A stretch of 64,000 nucleotides of DNA, from the NCBI GenBank assembly GCA_052379645.1, contig JBQSYU010000003.1. The stretch is one strand, 5' to 3'. Shown here piece after piece: positions 32,934 to 41,664 of the stretch (within the stretch, counting starts at the first letter, position 1; every line of letters begins with the position of its first letter). Source of the stretch: Arthrobacter_H sp030452125. Its GTDB lineage: Bacteria; Actinomycetota; Actinomycetes; Actinomycetales; Micrococcaceae. The notes beneath the pieces were generated by a model. It was not told the DNA's origin and made no database searches. It worked only from the letters and a program-made list of their open reading frames with translations. Both the position numbers and the translations under genes were made by a program.

Positions 32934-34658
32934 ATGACCACGGTCTCAGAACACATGATCGCCACCCTCCGGGCCAACGGCGTCCAACGAATCCACGGCG
33001 TCCCGGGAGATTCGCTCAACGGGATCACCGATGCCCTGCGCAAGGACGGGAACATTATCTGGTCCACCGTCCGCCACGAAGAGGCCGCTGCCTTTGCCGC
33101 CGGGGCCGAGGCAACCATGACCGGGCGCCTGGGCGTCTGCGCCGGCAGCTGCGGGCCGGGCAACCTGCACCTGATCAACGGGCTCTACGAGGCCAACAGG
33201 TCCCGCGTGCCGGTGCTCGCCATCGCCGCCCACATCCCCAGCGCGGAGATCGGCAGCAACTACTTCCAGGAAACCCACCCCCAGGACCTGTTCAGCGAGT
33301 GCTCGGTCTTCACCGAAATGGTCTCCACCCCCGACCAGATGCCCCGTTTGATGGAAATCGCCATGCGGACGGCGATCGAAAAGCGTGGTGTGGCCGTGCT
33401 GGTCATTCCCGGTGACGTGGCCCTGGCGCCGGCGACCAACGAACGCATCACCCACATTCGCCGCGCCAACCCCGTGGTGGTGCCCTCGAGGGAGGAACTC
33501 GACGAGGCCGCAGGGATCCTCAACGCCGGGTCCAAGGTCACCATCCTCGCCGGCGCGGGCGTGGCAGGAGCCCACGACGCGGTGGTGGGCCTGGCGGACA
33601 CCCTGGGCGCGCCCATCGTCCACGCCCTGGGTGGCAAGGAACACATCGAATACGACAATGAATTCGACGTCGGCATGACCGGGCTGCTCGGTTTCGCCTC
33701 GGGCTACCGGGCCATGGAGGACGCCGACACCCTGCTGATGCTGGGCACCGATTTCCCCTACCAGCAGTTCTTCCCCTCCAAGGCCCGCATCATCCAGGTC
33801 GATATCCGGGGCGAGCAGCTCGGTCGCCGCACCCCGGTGGACCTCGGATTGGTGGGGTCGGTGGCCGATACCGCTACGGCCCTGCTGCCGATGCTCAAAC
33901 GCAAGTCCCGCAGGTCCCACCTCAAGGACGCGCAGAAGCATTACCGCAAGACCCGCGAGAAGCTCGACGACCTGGCCACGAAGACGCGTAAAGGCAAACC
34001 GCTGCACCCGCAGTTCGTGGCCCGCTCCCTGGATCGGCACGCCTCCGACGACGCCGTGTTCATCCCCGATGTCGGCTCCCCGGTCATGTGGGCCTCCCGC
34101 TACCTGACGATGAACGGGCGTCGGCGCCTGTTCGGCTCCTTCGCCCACGGGTCCATGGCCAACGCGCTCCCCCAGGCCATCGGAGCCCAGGCCGCAGCCC
34201 CGGACCGGCAGATCGTTGCCATGTGTGGTGACGGCGGGTTGTCGATGCTCATGGGCGAGCTGCTCACGGTGGTGCAGTCCAGGTTGCCGGTGAAGATGGT
34301 GGTCTTCAACAACTCCTCGTTGAACTTCGTGGAGCTGGAGATGAAGGCAGCCGGATTCGTGAATTACGCCACGGATCTGGAGAACCCGAACTTCGCCGAC
34401 GTGGCCAACGCCGTCGGGATCCTGGGGATCCGGGTCGAAAGCTCGGCGGATCTGGATGCGGCGCTGAAGAAGGCCCTCGCCCATGACGGACCAGCACTCG
34501 TCGATATCGTCACGGCGCGCCAGGAACTGACCATGCCACCGAATGTCACGGCCGAGCAGGCCAAGGGATTCGCCCTCTACGCCGTGCGCACGGTCATGTC
34601 CGGCCGGGGCGACGAACTGCTGGACCTGGCTGCCACGAACTGGCGCCAGCTCTTCTAG
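32934..34658 (+). CDS. poxB: Pyruvate oxidase/dehydrogenase (quinone), thiamine diphosphate-dependent
   Basis: 574 aa. Three-domain ThDP enzyme. The N-terminal Pyr domain has GVPGDSLNGITDAL and the catalytic Glu in VRHEEAAAFAAGAEA. A central FAD/nucleotide-binding domain follows. The C-terminal PP domain has the ThDP motif GDGGLSMLMGELLTVVQ and VVFNNSSLNFVELEM. It converts pyruvate to acetate and CO2, passing electrons to quinone at the membrane. The ATG follows GGAAGGA. A TAGGCT at 32895-32900 is a candidate -10. A hairpin terminator follows the gene. An acetolactate synthase role is less likely from the overall pattern. Confidence 0.88.
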   Translation: MTTVSEHMIATLRANGVQRIHGVPGDSLNGITDALRKDGNIIWSTVRHEEAAAFAAGAEATMTGRLGVCAGSCGPGNLHLINGLYEANRSRVPVLAIAAHIPSAEIGSNYFQETHPQDLFSECSVFTEMVSTPDQMPRLMEIAMRTAIEKRGVAVLVIPGDVALAPATNERITHIRRANPVVVPSREELDEAAGILNAGSKVTILAGAGVAGAHDAVVGLADTLGAPIVHALGGKEHIEYDNEFDVGMTGLLGFASGYRAMEDADTLLMLGTDFPYQQFFPSKARIIQVDIRGEQLGRRTPVDLGLVGSVADTATALLPMLKRKSRRSHLKDAQKHYRKTREKLDDLATKTRKGKPLHPQFVARSLDRHASDDAVFIPDVGSPVMWASRYLTMNGRRRLFGSFAHGSMANALPQAIGAQAAAPDRQIVAMCGDGGLSMLMGELLTVVQSRLPVKMVVFNNSSLNFVELEMKAAGFVNYATDLENPNFADVANAVGILGIRVESSADLDAALKKALAHDGPALVDIVTARQELTMPPNVTAEQAKGFALYAVRTVMSGRGDELLDLAATNWRQLF

Positions 34659-34670
34659 GCCCATCCCATG

Positions 34671-34708
34671 GAAGGCCTGGAGCAGTTCATTGCTGCTCCG
34701 GGCCTTTC
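34671..34708 (+). terminator. Terminator after poxB
   Basis: A stem of about 15 bp with one wobble pair and a seven-base loop ends in CTTTC, 12 bases after the poxB stop codon. Confidence 0.75.
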
Positions 34709-34784
34709 GTCATGCCGTCCGCCACGGCTTCCGGCAGCAGGGCGCCCCATCCACCGGCTGCTTCACCGAATATGGGTCTTGACC

Positions 34785-34941
34785 GCGTTCGTGCGGATCT
34801 TCCCCTTGGAACGGAAACTCGGGCGCGACATGCACCGGATGGCCGTACGGCTGCTAGACGTCGACGACAGCGATCCCGCCATCCGCGGGCTCATCCAGGG
34901 CACCCTTGACATGGCACGAGGCTTGGGGCTGGCAGATACGC
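34785..34941 (+). pseudogene. Possible remnant of an EAL-type domain
   Basis: Inside a 117-codon open frame that begins on the poxB terminator, a segment reads LLDVDDSDPAIRGLIQGTLD and then MARGLGLA. This resembles the helix of EAL phosphodiesterase domains before the AEGVE motif. That catalytic motif does not follow in any frame, and there is no start signal. If real, it is a small decayed piece; a chance likeness is possible. Confidence 0.25.
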
Positions 34942-35251
34942 CGCGCAATGACTCGCATCGTCGAGGCCACGTGGTTGCCGTCTGGTCGGCCCAACTCGCT
35001 TCCGCTCTCGGAAGGGCCTAGGACGCCACCGCCCCGACCTGCTCGAAGACCGTTGTGGGACCGGCCTGCAGCAAAACATGCCCTACTCACGTTCGCCGGT
35101 TCAAGTACCGGGGGCGGCTGGCATCGCGCTAGCATGGGGACGCCGTGTGTCGATACCCGGCCGTAACCACGCTGTCTCCTCGTCGTGGGAGAACACATCC
35201 ATTGCATCGAGGGACGAACCTAGTCATGGTCCCGAGGCGAAGGAGTACTGA
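34942..35251. other. Gene-free stretch upstream of the BCCT gene
   Basis: About 310 bp. I see no convincing coding frame on either strand. It should contain the promoter of the BCCT gene, but no clear -35/-10 pair stands out. Confidence 0.4.
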
Positions 35252-37516
35252 TTGTCTGACGCAGAAGAACCCCCGAAGGGTTCGACCGACGCACCCCGCC
35301 CCCGGATTGATCGCAGTCGTTTCGGCATAACCGGCCGCCGCAGGGGACCCGATACCGACCCGATGCGTCCCCCGATCTCCAGCAGCGAGATGAGCAAGGG
35401 GCCCGTCGAACTCTCCGAGCACCGCGGCCCACGGGTGAACTAGCGCGTCTTCATCATCTCCTCGGCGATCATCCTGGGATTCTCCTGCTGGGCGATGGCC
35501 TTGCCGGATCAGGCCTCGGCGACGATGCAGGCCGCCGTGACCTGGATTTCGACCAATCTCGGCTGGTTCTACGTCCTCACGATCACCCTGGTCATCCTCT
35601 TCGTCCTCTGGGTGGCGCTCTCCAAGGAGGGCGGGGTCAGGTTGGGACCGGATCATGCCCGTCCGCAGTACAATCTCTTCACCTGGGTGGCCATGCTGTT
35701 CGCCGCCGGGGTCGGCATCGACATGCTCTTCTATTCGGTCACCGGCCCGATCACCCAATTCATCACCCCGCCCTCGGCCACCCCCGAATCCGCCGAGGCC
35801 CTCCATGACTCGGTCATCTGGACCATGTTCCACTACGGGATCGCCGGATGGTCGATGTACGCCCTGTTGGGCATGGCCATGGGCTACTTCGCCTACCGCT
35901 GGGGAATGCCCCTGTCGATCCGGGCGGTCCTGTATCCGCTCCTGGGCAAACGGGTCCGTGGGGCCACCGGCGACGTGATCGACATCTTCGCCCTCGTGGG
36001 CACCGTCTTCGGCGTGGCCACCTCGATGGGCATCGGGGTGGTCCTGCTCAACGTCGGTTTCGCCTGGCTGCTGGGAATCGAAGAGGGGCTGGCCCTGCAG
36101 ATCGCCCTGGTGCTGGTGGCCGTGATCATGACGGTGGCCGCCTGCGCCTCGGGGGTGGACAAGGGGATCAGGCTGATCTCGGAGCTCAACCTCTGGGCCG
36201 CGGGGGCCATGATGCTCTACATCCTGATCACCGGTAAGACCGCCTTCCTGCTCAATGCGATGGTGGAGAACATCGGCAGATTCGTCCTGACGCTGCCCGA
36301 ACGCACGTTGAAGACCTTCGCCTATACCGATGGCGGCAGTGAGTGGATGGGAAGTTGGACCCTGTTCTTCTGGGCCTTCTGGCTCGCGTGGGGTCCCTTC
36401 GTCGGGCTGTTCCTGGCCCGGATCTCCCGGGGGCGCACGTTGCGCGAATTCGTGATCGCCGCGATCACCGCCCCGGTGCTGTGCGATTTCTTCATCGTCA
36501 CGATCTTCGGCAACAGTGCCCTGCGCCAGGTGTTGGAGGGCAACAGGGACTTCGCCGAACTGGCCATGGATAGTCCCGAGCACGGCTGGTATGCATTATT
36601 GGAGATGTTCCCCGGCGCCCCCTTCCTGATCGGTCTGGCCACCCTGTCGGGCATGCTGTTCTATCTCACCAGCGCCAACTCCGGGGCCATGGTGATGGCC
36701 AACTTCTCCTCGTCGATCCCCGATCCCTCGGTGGACGGGGCCAAATGGCTACGGATCTTCTGGGCCGTGCTCACCGCGGTCCTGACGGTTTCGATGATCG
36801 TCGCCGGAGGGGTGGCGACCATGGAACATGCGACGCTGATCTTCGCGCTGCCGGTGACCATCATCAGTTATCTGGTCATGGCCTCCTTCTCCAAGGTGCT
36901 GCGGATGGAGCGGGCCGAACGCGAGGGGCAGGTGCGGCGCCGCCGCTCCATGGCCGTCCATGGCGGTCAGACCCCCGAAAAGACCTGGCGTCAGCGTCTG
37001 GCTCAGTTGCGCTCCTACCCCTCGAAGAAGGCGGTCGCCCAGTTCGCGGACAGGGTGGTGGAACCGGCGTTGCAGGAGGTGGTCACGGAGTTCAACGGCC
37101 TGGGCTACGACGCCGAACTGACCTCCTCCCCCAACGCCGACACCGGGATCAGCGAGCACACCCTGCTGGTGAACATGGAGGACCACCGGAACTTCCACTA
37201 CCAGGTCGCGGCGGTCGAGGCGCCGGCCCCGATGTTCGGCGGACGCAGCATGTCGCGACAGATCGACATCTACTACCGTCTGGAGGTCTTCACCCAAACG
37301 GGAACGGAGGGCTATGACCTGATGGGCCTGACCGAACAGCAGATCATCAACGACGTGCTCGACCGCTACGAAGCGCACCTGGGGTTCCTGCACTACTCCA
37401 CCGAACATGACTACGCTTCGGTCCTGACCCCGGTCATGCCGACCACGACGGGAACCATCCCCCGGATCCCCGATTCGGCGGACGACGTCGAACCTCTCGA
37501 AGAGGACGAACAGTAG
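35252..37516 (+). pseudogene. BCCT-family betaine/choline/carnitine transporter interrupted by an amber codon
   Basis: One continuous frame runs from a TTG with AAGGAG six bases upstream (35240-35245) to 37516, 754 codons. It contains a single in-frame TAG at 35441-35443. The first 63 codons encode the hydrophilic N-terminus ending GPRVN. After the TAG the frame continues with RVFIISSAIILGFSCWAMAL, which is the first membrane helix of the family. The remaining sequence is intact: LGPDHARPQYNLFTWVAMLF, the WAFWLAWGPFVGLFLARISR signature and a long C-terminal cytosolic domain. The first possible restart is an ATG at 35495, which would lose most of helix 1 and has no Shine-Dalgarno. It would import compatible solutes with sodium ions if expressed. 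Confidence 0.8.
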
Positions 37517-37553
37517 TCCCCTGACCGCGGGCCGGCACTTCGGCCCCGGACAC

Positions 37554-37587
37554 AGAAGAAGCCCCGTCCGTGGACGGGGCTTCTTCT
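37554..37587. terminator. Bidirectional terminator between the BCCT gene and tRNA-Ala
   Basis: A near-perfect stem of 16 bp (AGAAGAAGCCCCGTCC with its complement) around a GT centre. T-rich flanks lie on both strands. Confidence 0.85.
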
Positions 37588-37605
37588 CATGGATCCTGAA
37601 TTCGG

Positions 37606-37678
37606 TGGAGGTAAGGGGATTCGAACCCCTGACCTTCTGCATGCCATGCAGACGCGCTACCAACTGCGCCATACCCCC
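37606..37678 (-). tRNA. tRNA-Ala (anticodon GGC)
   Basis: 73 nt on the minus strand. The acceptor stem GGGGGTA pairs with TACCTCC, including one G-T pair. The D arm is GCGCAGTTGGTAGCGC, the anticodon stem TCTGC/GCAGA holds the loop ATGGCAT with anticodon GGC, and the T arm is AGGGGTTCGAATCCCCT. The CCA end is not encoded (CCG follows the discriminator A). It decodes GCC and GCU alanine codons, heavily used in this genome. Confidence 0.96.
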
Positions 37679-37765
37679 GAAAGGGAGTCGCCGGTTTCGT
37701 TTCCGACCGGACAACTCATCCATCATAGGGCACGGAATTTAGCCCGCGCAAATCGCCTCCCCCTA

Positions 37766-38170
37766 CTAGGCGGAGGTCTCCGGGTCCTCAACCACGGCCA
37801 CGCTCCGGGCGGCAGCCGGCAGTTCGATCGCGGCGCAGTCGCTCCACAGGCGGTCCAGGGCATAGAAGACGCGGTCTTCCTGGTGCTGGATGTGGATGAC
37901 GACGTCGATGTAGTCCAGTAGGACCCAGCGGCCCAGTCCCCTGCCCTCTCGACGGACGGGACGCAGATCATGCTTTTCGATCAGCGCCTCTTCGATCCCG
38001 TCGACGATGGCGTTGACCTGCCGCTCGCTTTCTGCCGAAGCGATCAGGAAGGCATCGGTGATGCCCAGGCGTTCGCTGACGTCCAGGGCGATCTGGTTCT
38101 CCGCGAACTTCTCGGCCGCGGCCAATGCTGCGGTGTTGATGACGCTCAGTGAGTATTCTGTTGCAGCCAT
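37766..38170 (-). CDS. rsfS: Ribosomal silencing factor RsfS
   Basis: 134 aa. The family signature DVSERLGITDAFLIASAESERQVNAIVDGIEE is present in two parts, as is the GRWVLLDYIDVVIHIQHQEDRVFYALDRLW region. RsfS binds ribosomal protein L14 and blocks subunit joining when nutrients are scarce. GAGGAG lies before the ATG. It follows the membrane protein gene (38210-39355) by 39 bp in the rsfS-nadD-proBA cluster. Confidence 0.95.
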   Translation of the reverse strand: MAATEYSLSVINTAALAAAEKFAENQIALDVSERLGITDAFLIASAESERQVNAIVDGIEEALIEKHDLRPVRREGRGLGRWVLLDYIDVVIHIQHQEDRVFYALDRLWSDCAAIELPAAARSVAVVEDPETSA

Positions 38171-38209
38171 GTGGCTCCTCGGGTGGTGGTGCTGGTCATC
38201 GGTCGACGA

Positions 38210-39355
38210 CTAGCCGTTGGTGGTGATCATGATGATGCCGACCGTCAGGGCGGCGGCACCCACCAGGAGTACCCCGAGCACCGCCCACGCCCAGACGTTG
38301 GCCCGCCGGACCCCGCTGCTGCGGTAGTCCAAGGGATCCAGGCCCTGGGCCGAACTGGCGCTGACCGGTTGCCGGGCAGCCCCGCGGCCCGGCTCCTCGG
38401 AGGCCGGGTCCGAAGGTTCCGCGGCCGCGGGTTCACCCACGGGGTCCTCGTGGCCCGTTCCCGGCGTCGGCGCAGCGACGGCTGGCCCCTTGCCGGTCGC
38501 GGGCATCTGGAGATGGAAGCCGCTGGTTTCGGGAGCGTTGATTCCGGTGTTGGCCAGATCCCTCTCGGCCTTTTCCCTGCGCAACCGGTCCATGGCCCCC
38601 GTGAACGGGTCCCCTGCCTGGTCTTCGGCACTGCGGGTGGAGTGGGCCCGTTTCAGGCGCTCCCGCTCTGCGACCCGTCGGCTGATGATGGCCGCACGGG
38701 CGGCCAGTTCGCGCTGTTTGGCCAGGACCTCCAGGTCATCGTGGTCCTCGGCAGCAGCGGCTTCGGCCTCGGGGTCCCCGGGCTGGTCAGGGATGGTTTG
38801 CCGGCGGGCTTCCAGGGCCTCCGCGACGCTGAGTGATTCCTGCCCCTGTGCGGTGCGCTCGGCCGCGGGCTTCTCGGTCGACGGGGACCCGGAGTCCACC
38901 TCGGCCTCGGGTTCCGCGGTCGAGGCGGCAGCCCTGGCCGCAGCCAGGGCCTGGAGACGGAGCTGCCGACGGGTCAGCGGGGCCGGCTCATCGCCAGCGG
39001 GGCGGACCTCTGCCGGCGCGGGCTTCTGGGCCGCTTCGGCTTCCCGGCGGCTCTTCAGTGCCTCCCGGTCGCGGGCCCGTTGCAACGAGCTGCGTTCGCC
39101 TGCTTCGCTGTGTTCCTCACGGTCGGGCACCATGTCGAAGGGGACGTCGGCGGCACGTCGGCTGCGGTTGGCCTGAGCGATGCGGTCGAGCTGGTTGGTG
39201 TCCTCGGATGAGCGCGGCTCGGGCTGCTCAGCCGGGTCTTCGCCCGACAGGTGCCCACCCTCGTGGTGGCCGTCAGCGGTCTCGCTGGCACGGCGTTGTT
39301 CACGCAGGGACCGCCGCGTCGGCGGGAGCCCCAAATCGTCGCTCATGTTGTCCAT
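38210..39355 (-). CDS. Conserved hypothetical protein, disordered with one C-terminal membrane span
   Basis: About 381 aa. Nearly the whole chain is hydrophilic, rich in Ala, Glu, Arg, Pro and Ser, with helical Arg/Glu-rich repeats (for example the ERERLKRAHSTR region). A single membrane helix lies near the C-terminus (VWAWAVLGVLLVGAAALTVG), so it is probably tail-anchored with a long cytosolic part. I do not recognise a named domain. Its place between nadD and rsfS is shared with related actinobacteria. The start may be the ATG at 39355 or one of two nearby; GAGGGG lies eleven bases upstream. Confidence 0.65.
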   Translation of the reverse strand: MDNMSDDLGLPPTRRSLREQRRASETADGHHEGGHLSGEDPAEQPEPRSSEDTNQLDRIAQANRSRRAADVPFDMVPDREEHSEAGERSSLQRARDREALKSRREAEAAQKPAPAEVRPAGDEPAPLTRRQLRLQALAAARAAASTAEPEAEVDSGSPSTEKPAAERTAQGQESLSVAEALEARRQTIPDQPGDPEAEAAAAEDHDDLEVLAKQRELAARAAIISRRVAERERLKRAHSTRSAEDQAGDPFTGAMDRLRREKAERDLANTGINAPETSGFHLQMPATGKGPAVAAPTPGTGHEDPVGEPAAAEPSDPASEEPGRGAARQPVSASSAQGLDPLDYRSSGVRRANVWAWAVLGVLLVGAAALTVGIIMITTNG

Positions 39356-39370
39356 TCCAGGCAATCCCCC

Positions 39371-40048
39371 TCAGGTGTCGCCGTCGTAGTGATACAACTC
39401 ATATTTCGCAATGTACTGAACCACCCCATCGGGCACCAGATACCAGACCGGCTTATTTGCCTTGACCCGGTCCCGGCAGGCCGTCGAGGAGATCGCCATG
39501 GCCGGGACCTCCAACAGGCTGATGTCCGTACGCCCCAGGTCCGGTAGTTCGTGCCCGGGGCGGGTGACCCCGACGAAATGCGCCAGGCTCCACAGCTCGT
39601 CGATGTCCTTCCAGGACATGATCCGCTCCAGCGCATCGGCCCCGGTGATGAAGAACAACTCGGCGTTGGGTCGAAGCCGACGCAGATCGCGCAAGGTGTC
39701 GATGGTGTAGGTGGGTCCCGGCCGGTCGATATCCACCCGGCTGACCGTGAAGCGTGGGTTCGAGGCCGTGGCCACCACCGTCATCAGGTAGCGGTGTTCG
39801 GAATCGGCGACGTCTTTTCCCGACTTCTGCCACGGTTGACCCGTGGGAACGAACACGACCTCGTCCAAGTCGAACTCCGCGGCCACCTCGCTGGCGACCA
39901 CCAGGTGCCCGTGGTGGATGGGATCGAACGTCCCGCCCATGACACCGAGGCGGACCGGGCGCCGGGACCCGATCGCCCCCGCCCGCCTAGAGATCGTCGT
40001 GGCCGTGCTTGTTCGAGAACTGCTTATGCGAGTCGGGGATCTCGGCAT
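39371..40048 (-). CDS. nadD: Nicotinate-nucleotide adenylyltransferase NadD
   Basis: 225 aa. The nucleotidyltransferase motif GGTFDPIHHGHL, the VFVPTGQPWQK loop, FITGADALERIMSWKD and the late SSTACRDRVK (ISSTxIR-like) site mark NadD. It makes nicotinate adenine dinucleotide from nicotinate mononucleotide and ATP in NAD synthesis. The start is a problem: the ATG at 40048 overlaps the upstream gene by 62 bp. The next ATG (39940) falls inside the first beta strand, and no GTG or TTG lies between them. Confidence 0.92.
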   Translation of the reverse strand: MPRSPTRISSSRTSTATTISRRAGAIGSRRPVRLGVMGGTFDPIHHGHLVVASEVAAEFDLDEVVFVPTGQPWQKSGKDVADSEHRYLMTVVATASNPRFTVSRVDIDRPGPTYTIDTLRDLRRLRPNAELFFITGADALERIMSWKDIDELWSLAHFVGVTRPGHELPDLGRTDISLLEVPAMAISSTACRDRVKANKPVWYLVPDGVVQYIAKYELYHYDGDT

Positions 40049-40217
40049 GTCCCTCGTGGCGGTTGCCGACGTTGGTGAATGAGACGACGACGAAGAGCAT
40101 CAGGAGGAAGATCGCGAAGATTCCCCCACCGATGAGAAAGGGCCAGATGCCCTCGTTTCCGGCAACCTCGGCCTCCGCGCCACTTGCCATGACCGTACCC
40201 AAGACCTGCGTGAGCAT
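39987..40217 (-). CDS. Small membrane protein upstream of nadD
   Basis: 76 aa with one membrane span (about residues 25-46: WPFLIGGGIFAIFLLMLFVVV) and a hydrophilic, His-rich C-terminus ending NKHGHDDL. AAGGAG lies four bases before the ATG. The function is unknown; homologues sit at the same place before nadD in Micrococcaceae as far as I recall. Its 3' end overlaps the nadD reading frame. Confidence 0.75.
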   Translation of the reverse strand: MLTQVLGTVMASGAEAEVAGNEGIWPFLIGGGIFAIFLLMLFVVVSFTNVGNRHEGHAEIPDSHKQFSNKHGHDDL

Positions 40218-40318
40218 TTTTCTCCTTCGTGCCCGTCGTCGACCGGCGCCCCCAACGGGCGATGCGATCCGTCGATCGTCTGATGTCTGCTTACCATCCT
40301 ACCTACCCGGCAGGCACT

Positions 40319-41611
40319 CTACGAACGGATGTGGCCATCTCCTTGGACAATCCACTTCGTGGTCGTCAGCTCCCGCAGACCCATGGGGCCCCGGGCGTGG
40401 ACCTTCTGGGTCGAGATGCCCACTTCGGCCCCCAGTCCCAGCTGTCCCCCGTCGGTGAAACGGGTGGAGGCGTTGACGATCACGGCCGCCGAATCGATCT
40501 CCGCGACGAACCGTTCGGCGTTGGCCAGGTCGTTGGTCAGGATGGCTTCGGTATGCCCGGTGGTCCAGGTGCGGATATGGTCCAGGGCCCCGTCCAGGTC
40601 ATCGACCACTGCCACCGCAAGGTCCAGGTCCATGTATTCGCGGGACCAGTCCTCTGCGGTGGCCGGGACCGCGTGGAGCCCCTCCATGAGGGCCATCGCC
40701 CGTTCGTCGCCGTGCAGGGTGACCCCTGCCTTCGACAGGGCCCGCAGGACCTCGCCGGCGGCAGGGGCCTGCGCGTGCAGAAGCAGGGTCTCCACCGTGT
40801 TGCACACGGAGGGGCGTTGCGTCTTGGCGTTGAGCAGGATCTCCGAGGCCGATTCGGCCGTGGCCGTGGCGTCGACGAAGATATGGACGTTGCCCTCCCC
40901 CGTTTCGATGACCGGGATCCGCGCGTTCTGCAGCACCGTCTGGATCAGTTCGTGTCCGCCCCGCGGGATCAGCACGTCGACCTTGCCGCGGGCCCCCATC
41001 AGGGCCGTGGCCCCGGCCCGGCCGAAGTCATCCACGCTTTGGACCACGTCGGCGGGCAGTCCCACCGATTCGAGGGCATCACGGATCAGGTACAGCAGCG
41101 CCTCGTTGGAGCGGGCCGCGGCCGACCCCCCACGCAGCAGGACCGCGTTGCCGCTCTTCAGTGCCAACCCGGCAATATCGACGGTGACGTTCGGGCGCGC
41201 CTCGTAGATGGTCCCGAGCACTCCCATCGGGACGTGGACCTGCCGCAACCGCAACCCGTTGGGCAGGGTCTGCCCGCGTTGGACGGTACCCACCGGGTCC
41301 GGCAGTCCGGCCAATTCCTCGAGGGCCGAGATGAGGCCGTCGACGCGGGCGTCGTCGAGTTTCAACCGATCGAGCAGGCCTTCGCTAGTGCCGGCGGCCC
41401 GCCCGCGTTCGAGGTCCTCGGCGTTGGCGGCGATCACGGAGGCCCGCCGCTCATCCAGGGCGGTGGCGATGGCCCGCAGGGCGCGGTCCTTCCAATCACG
41501 GGTGGCCCGGGCCAACACGCGGGAGGCTTGGCGGGCTCGGTCGGCGCGTAGACCAACCTGATGGGCGATGTCTTCGGCTGTACTGGTGGAATCGGTGACG
41601 CTCTGGCTCAT
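40319..41611 (-). CDS. proA: Glutamate-5-semialdehyde dehydrogenase ProA
   Basis: 430 aa. It reduces gamma-glutamyl phosphate to glutamate semialdehyde in proline synthesis. Landmarks are VPMGVLGTIYEARPNVTVDI in the NADPH-binding half, the GGHELIQTVLQNARIPVIET region and the catalytic Cys in QRPSVCNTVETLLLH. The C-terminal GAEVGISTQKVHARGPMGL is also typical. It lies 53 bp downstream of proB, yet TAGGCT ends six bases before its ATG, so it may be separately read as a leaderless message. Confidence 0.97.
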   Translation of the reverse strand: MSQSVTDSTSTAEDIAHQVGLRADRARQASRVLARATRDWKDRALRAIATALDERRASVIAANAEDLERGRAAGTSEGLLDRLKLDDARVDGLISALEELAGLPDPVGTVQRGQTLPNGLRLRQVHVPMGVLGTIYEARPNVTVDIAGLALKSGNAVLLRGGSAAARSNEALLYLIRDALESVGLPADVVQSVDDFGRAGATALMGARGKVDVLIPRGGHELIQTVLQNARIPVIETGEGNVHIFVDATATAESASEILLNAKTQRPSVCNTVETLLLHAQAPAAGEVLRALSKAGVTLHGDERAMALMEGLHAVPATAEDWSREYMDLDLAVAVVDDLDGALDHIRTWTTGHTEAILTNDLANAERFVAEIDSAAVIVNASTRFTDGGQLGLGAEVGISTQKVHARGPMGLRELTTTKWIVQGDGHIRS

Positions 41612-41623
41612 GACCCAAGCCTA
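41612..41623 (-). promoter_or_regulatory. Leaderless-type -10 element before proA
   Basis: TAGGCT (41618-41623, minus strand) ends six bases before the proA ATG; there is no useful Shine-Dalgarno. Confidence 0.45.
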
Positions 41624-41664
41624 GTCGGCTCCAGGGGGACGGTGGCGATTGTTGAGCAACAGTG

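Noticed and set aside
35129..36583. Open frame of 484 codons on the minus strand
   Set aside because: Antisense to the BCCT transporter. The composition is rich in Gly, His, Asp and Arg, typical of a shadow frame.
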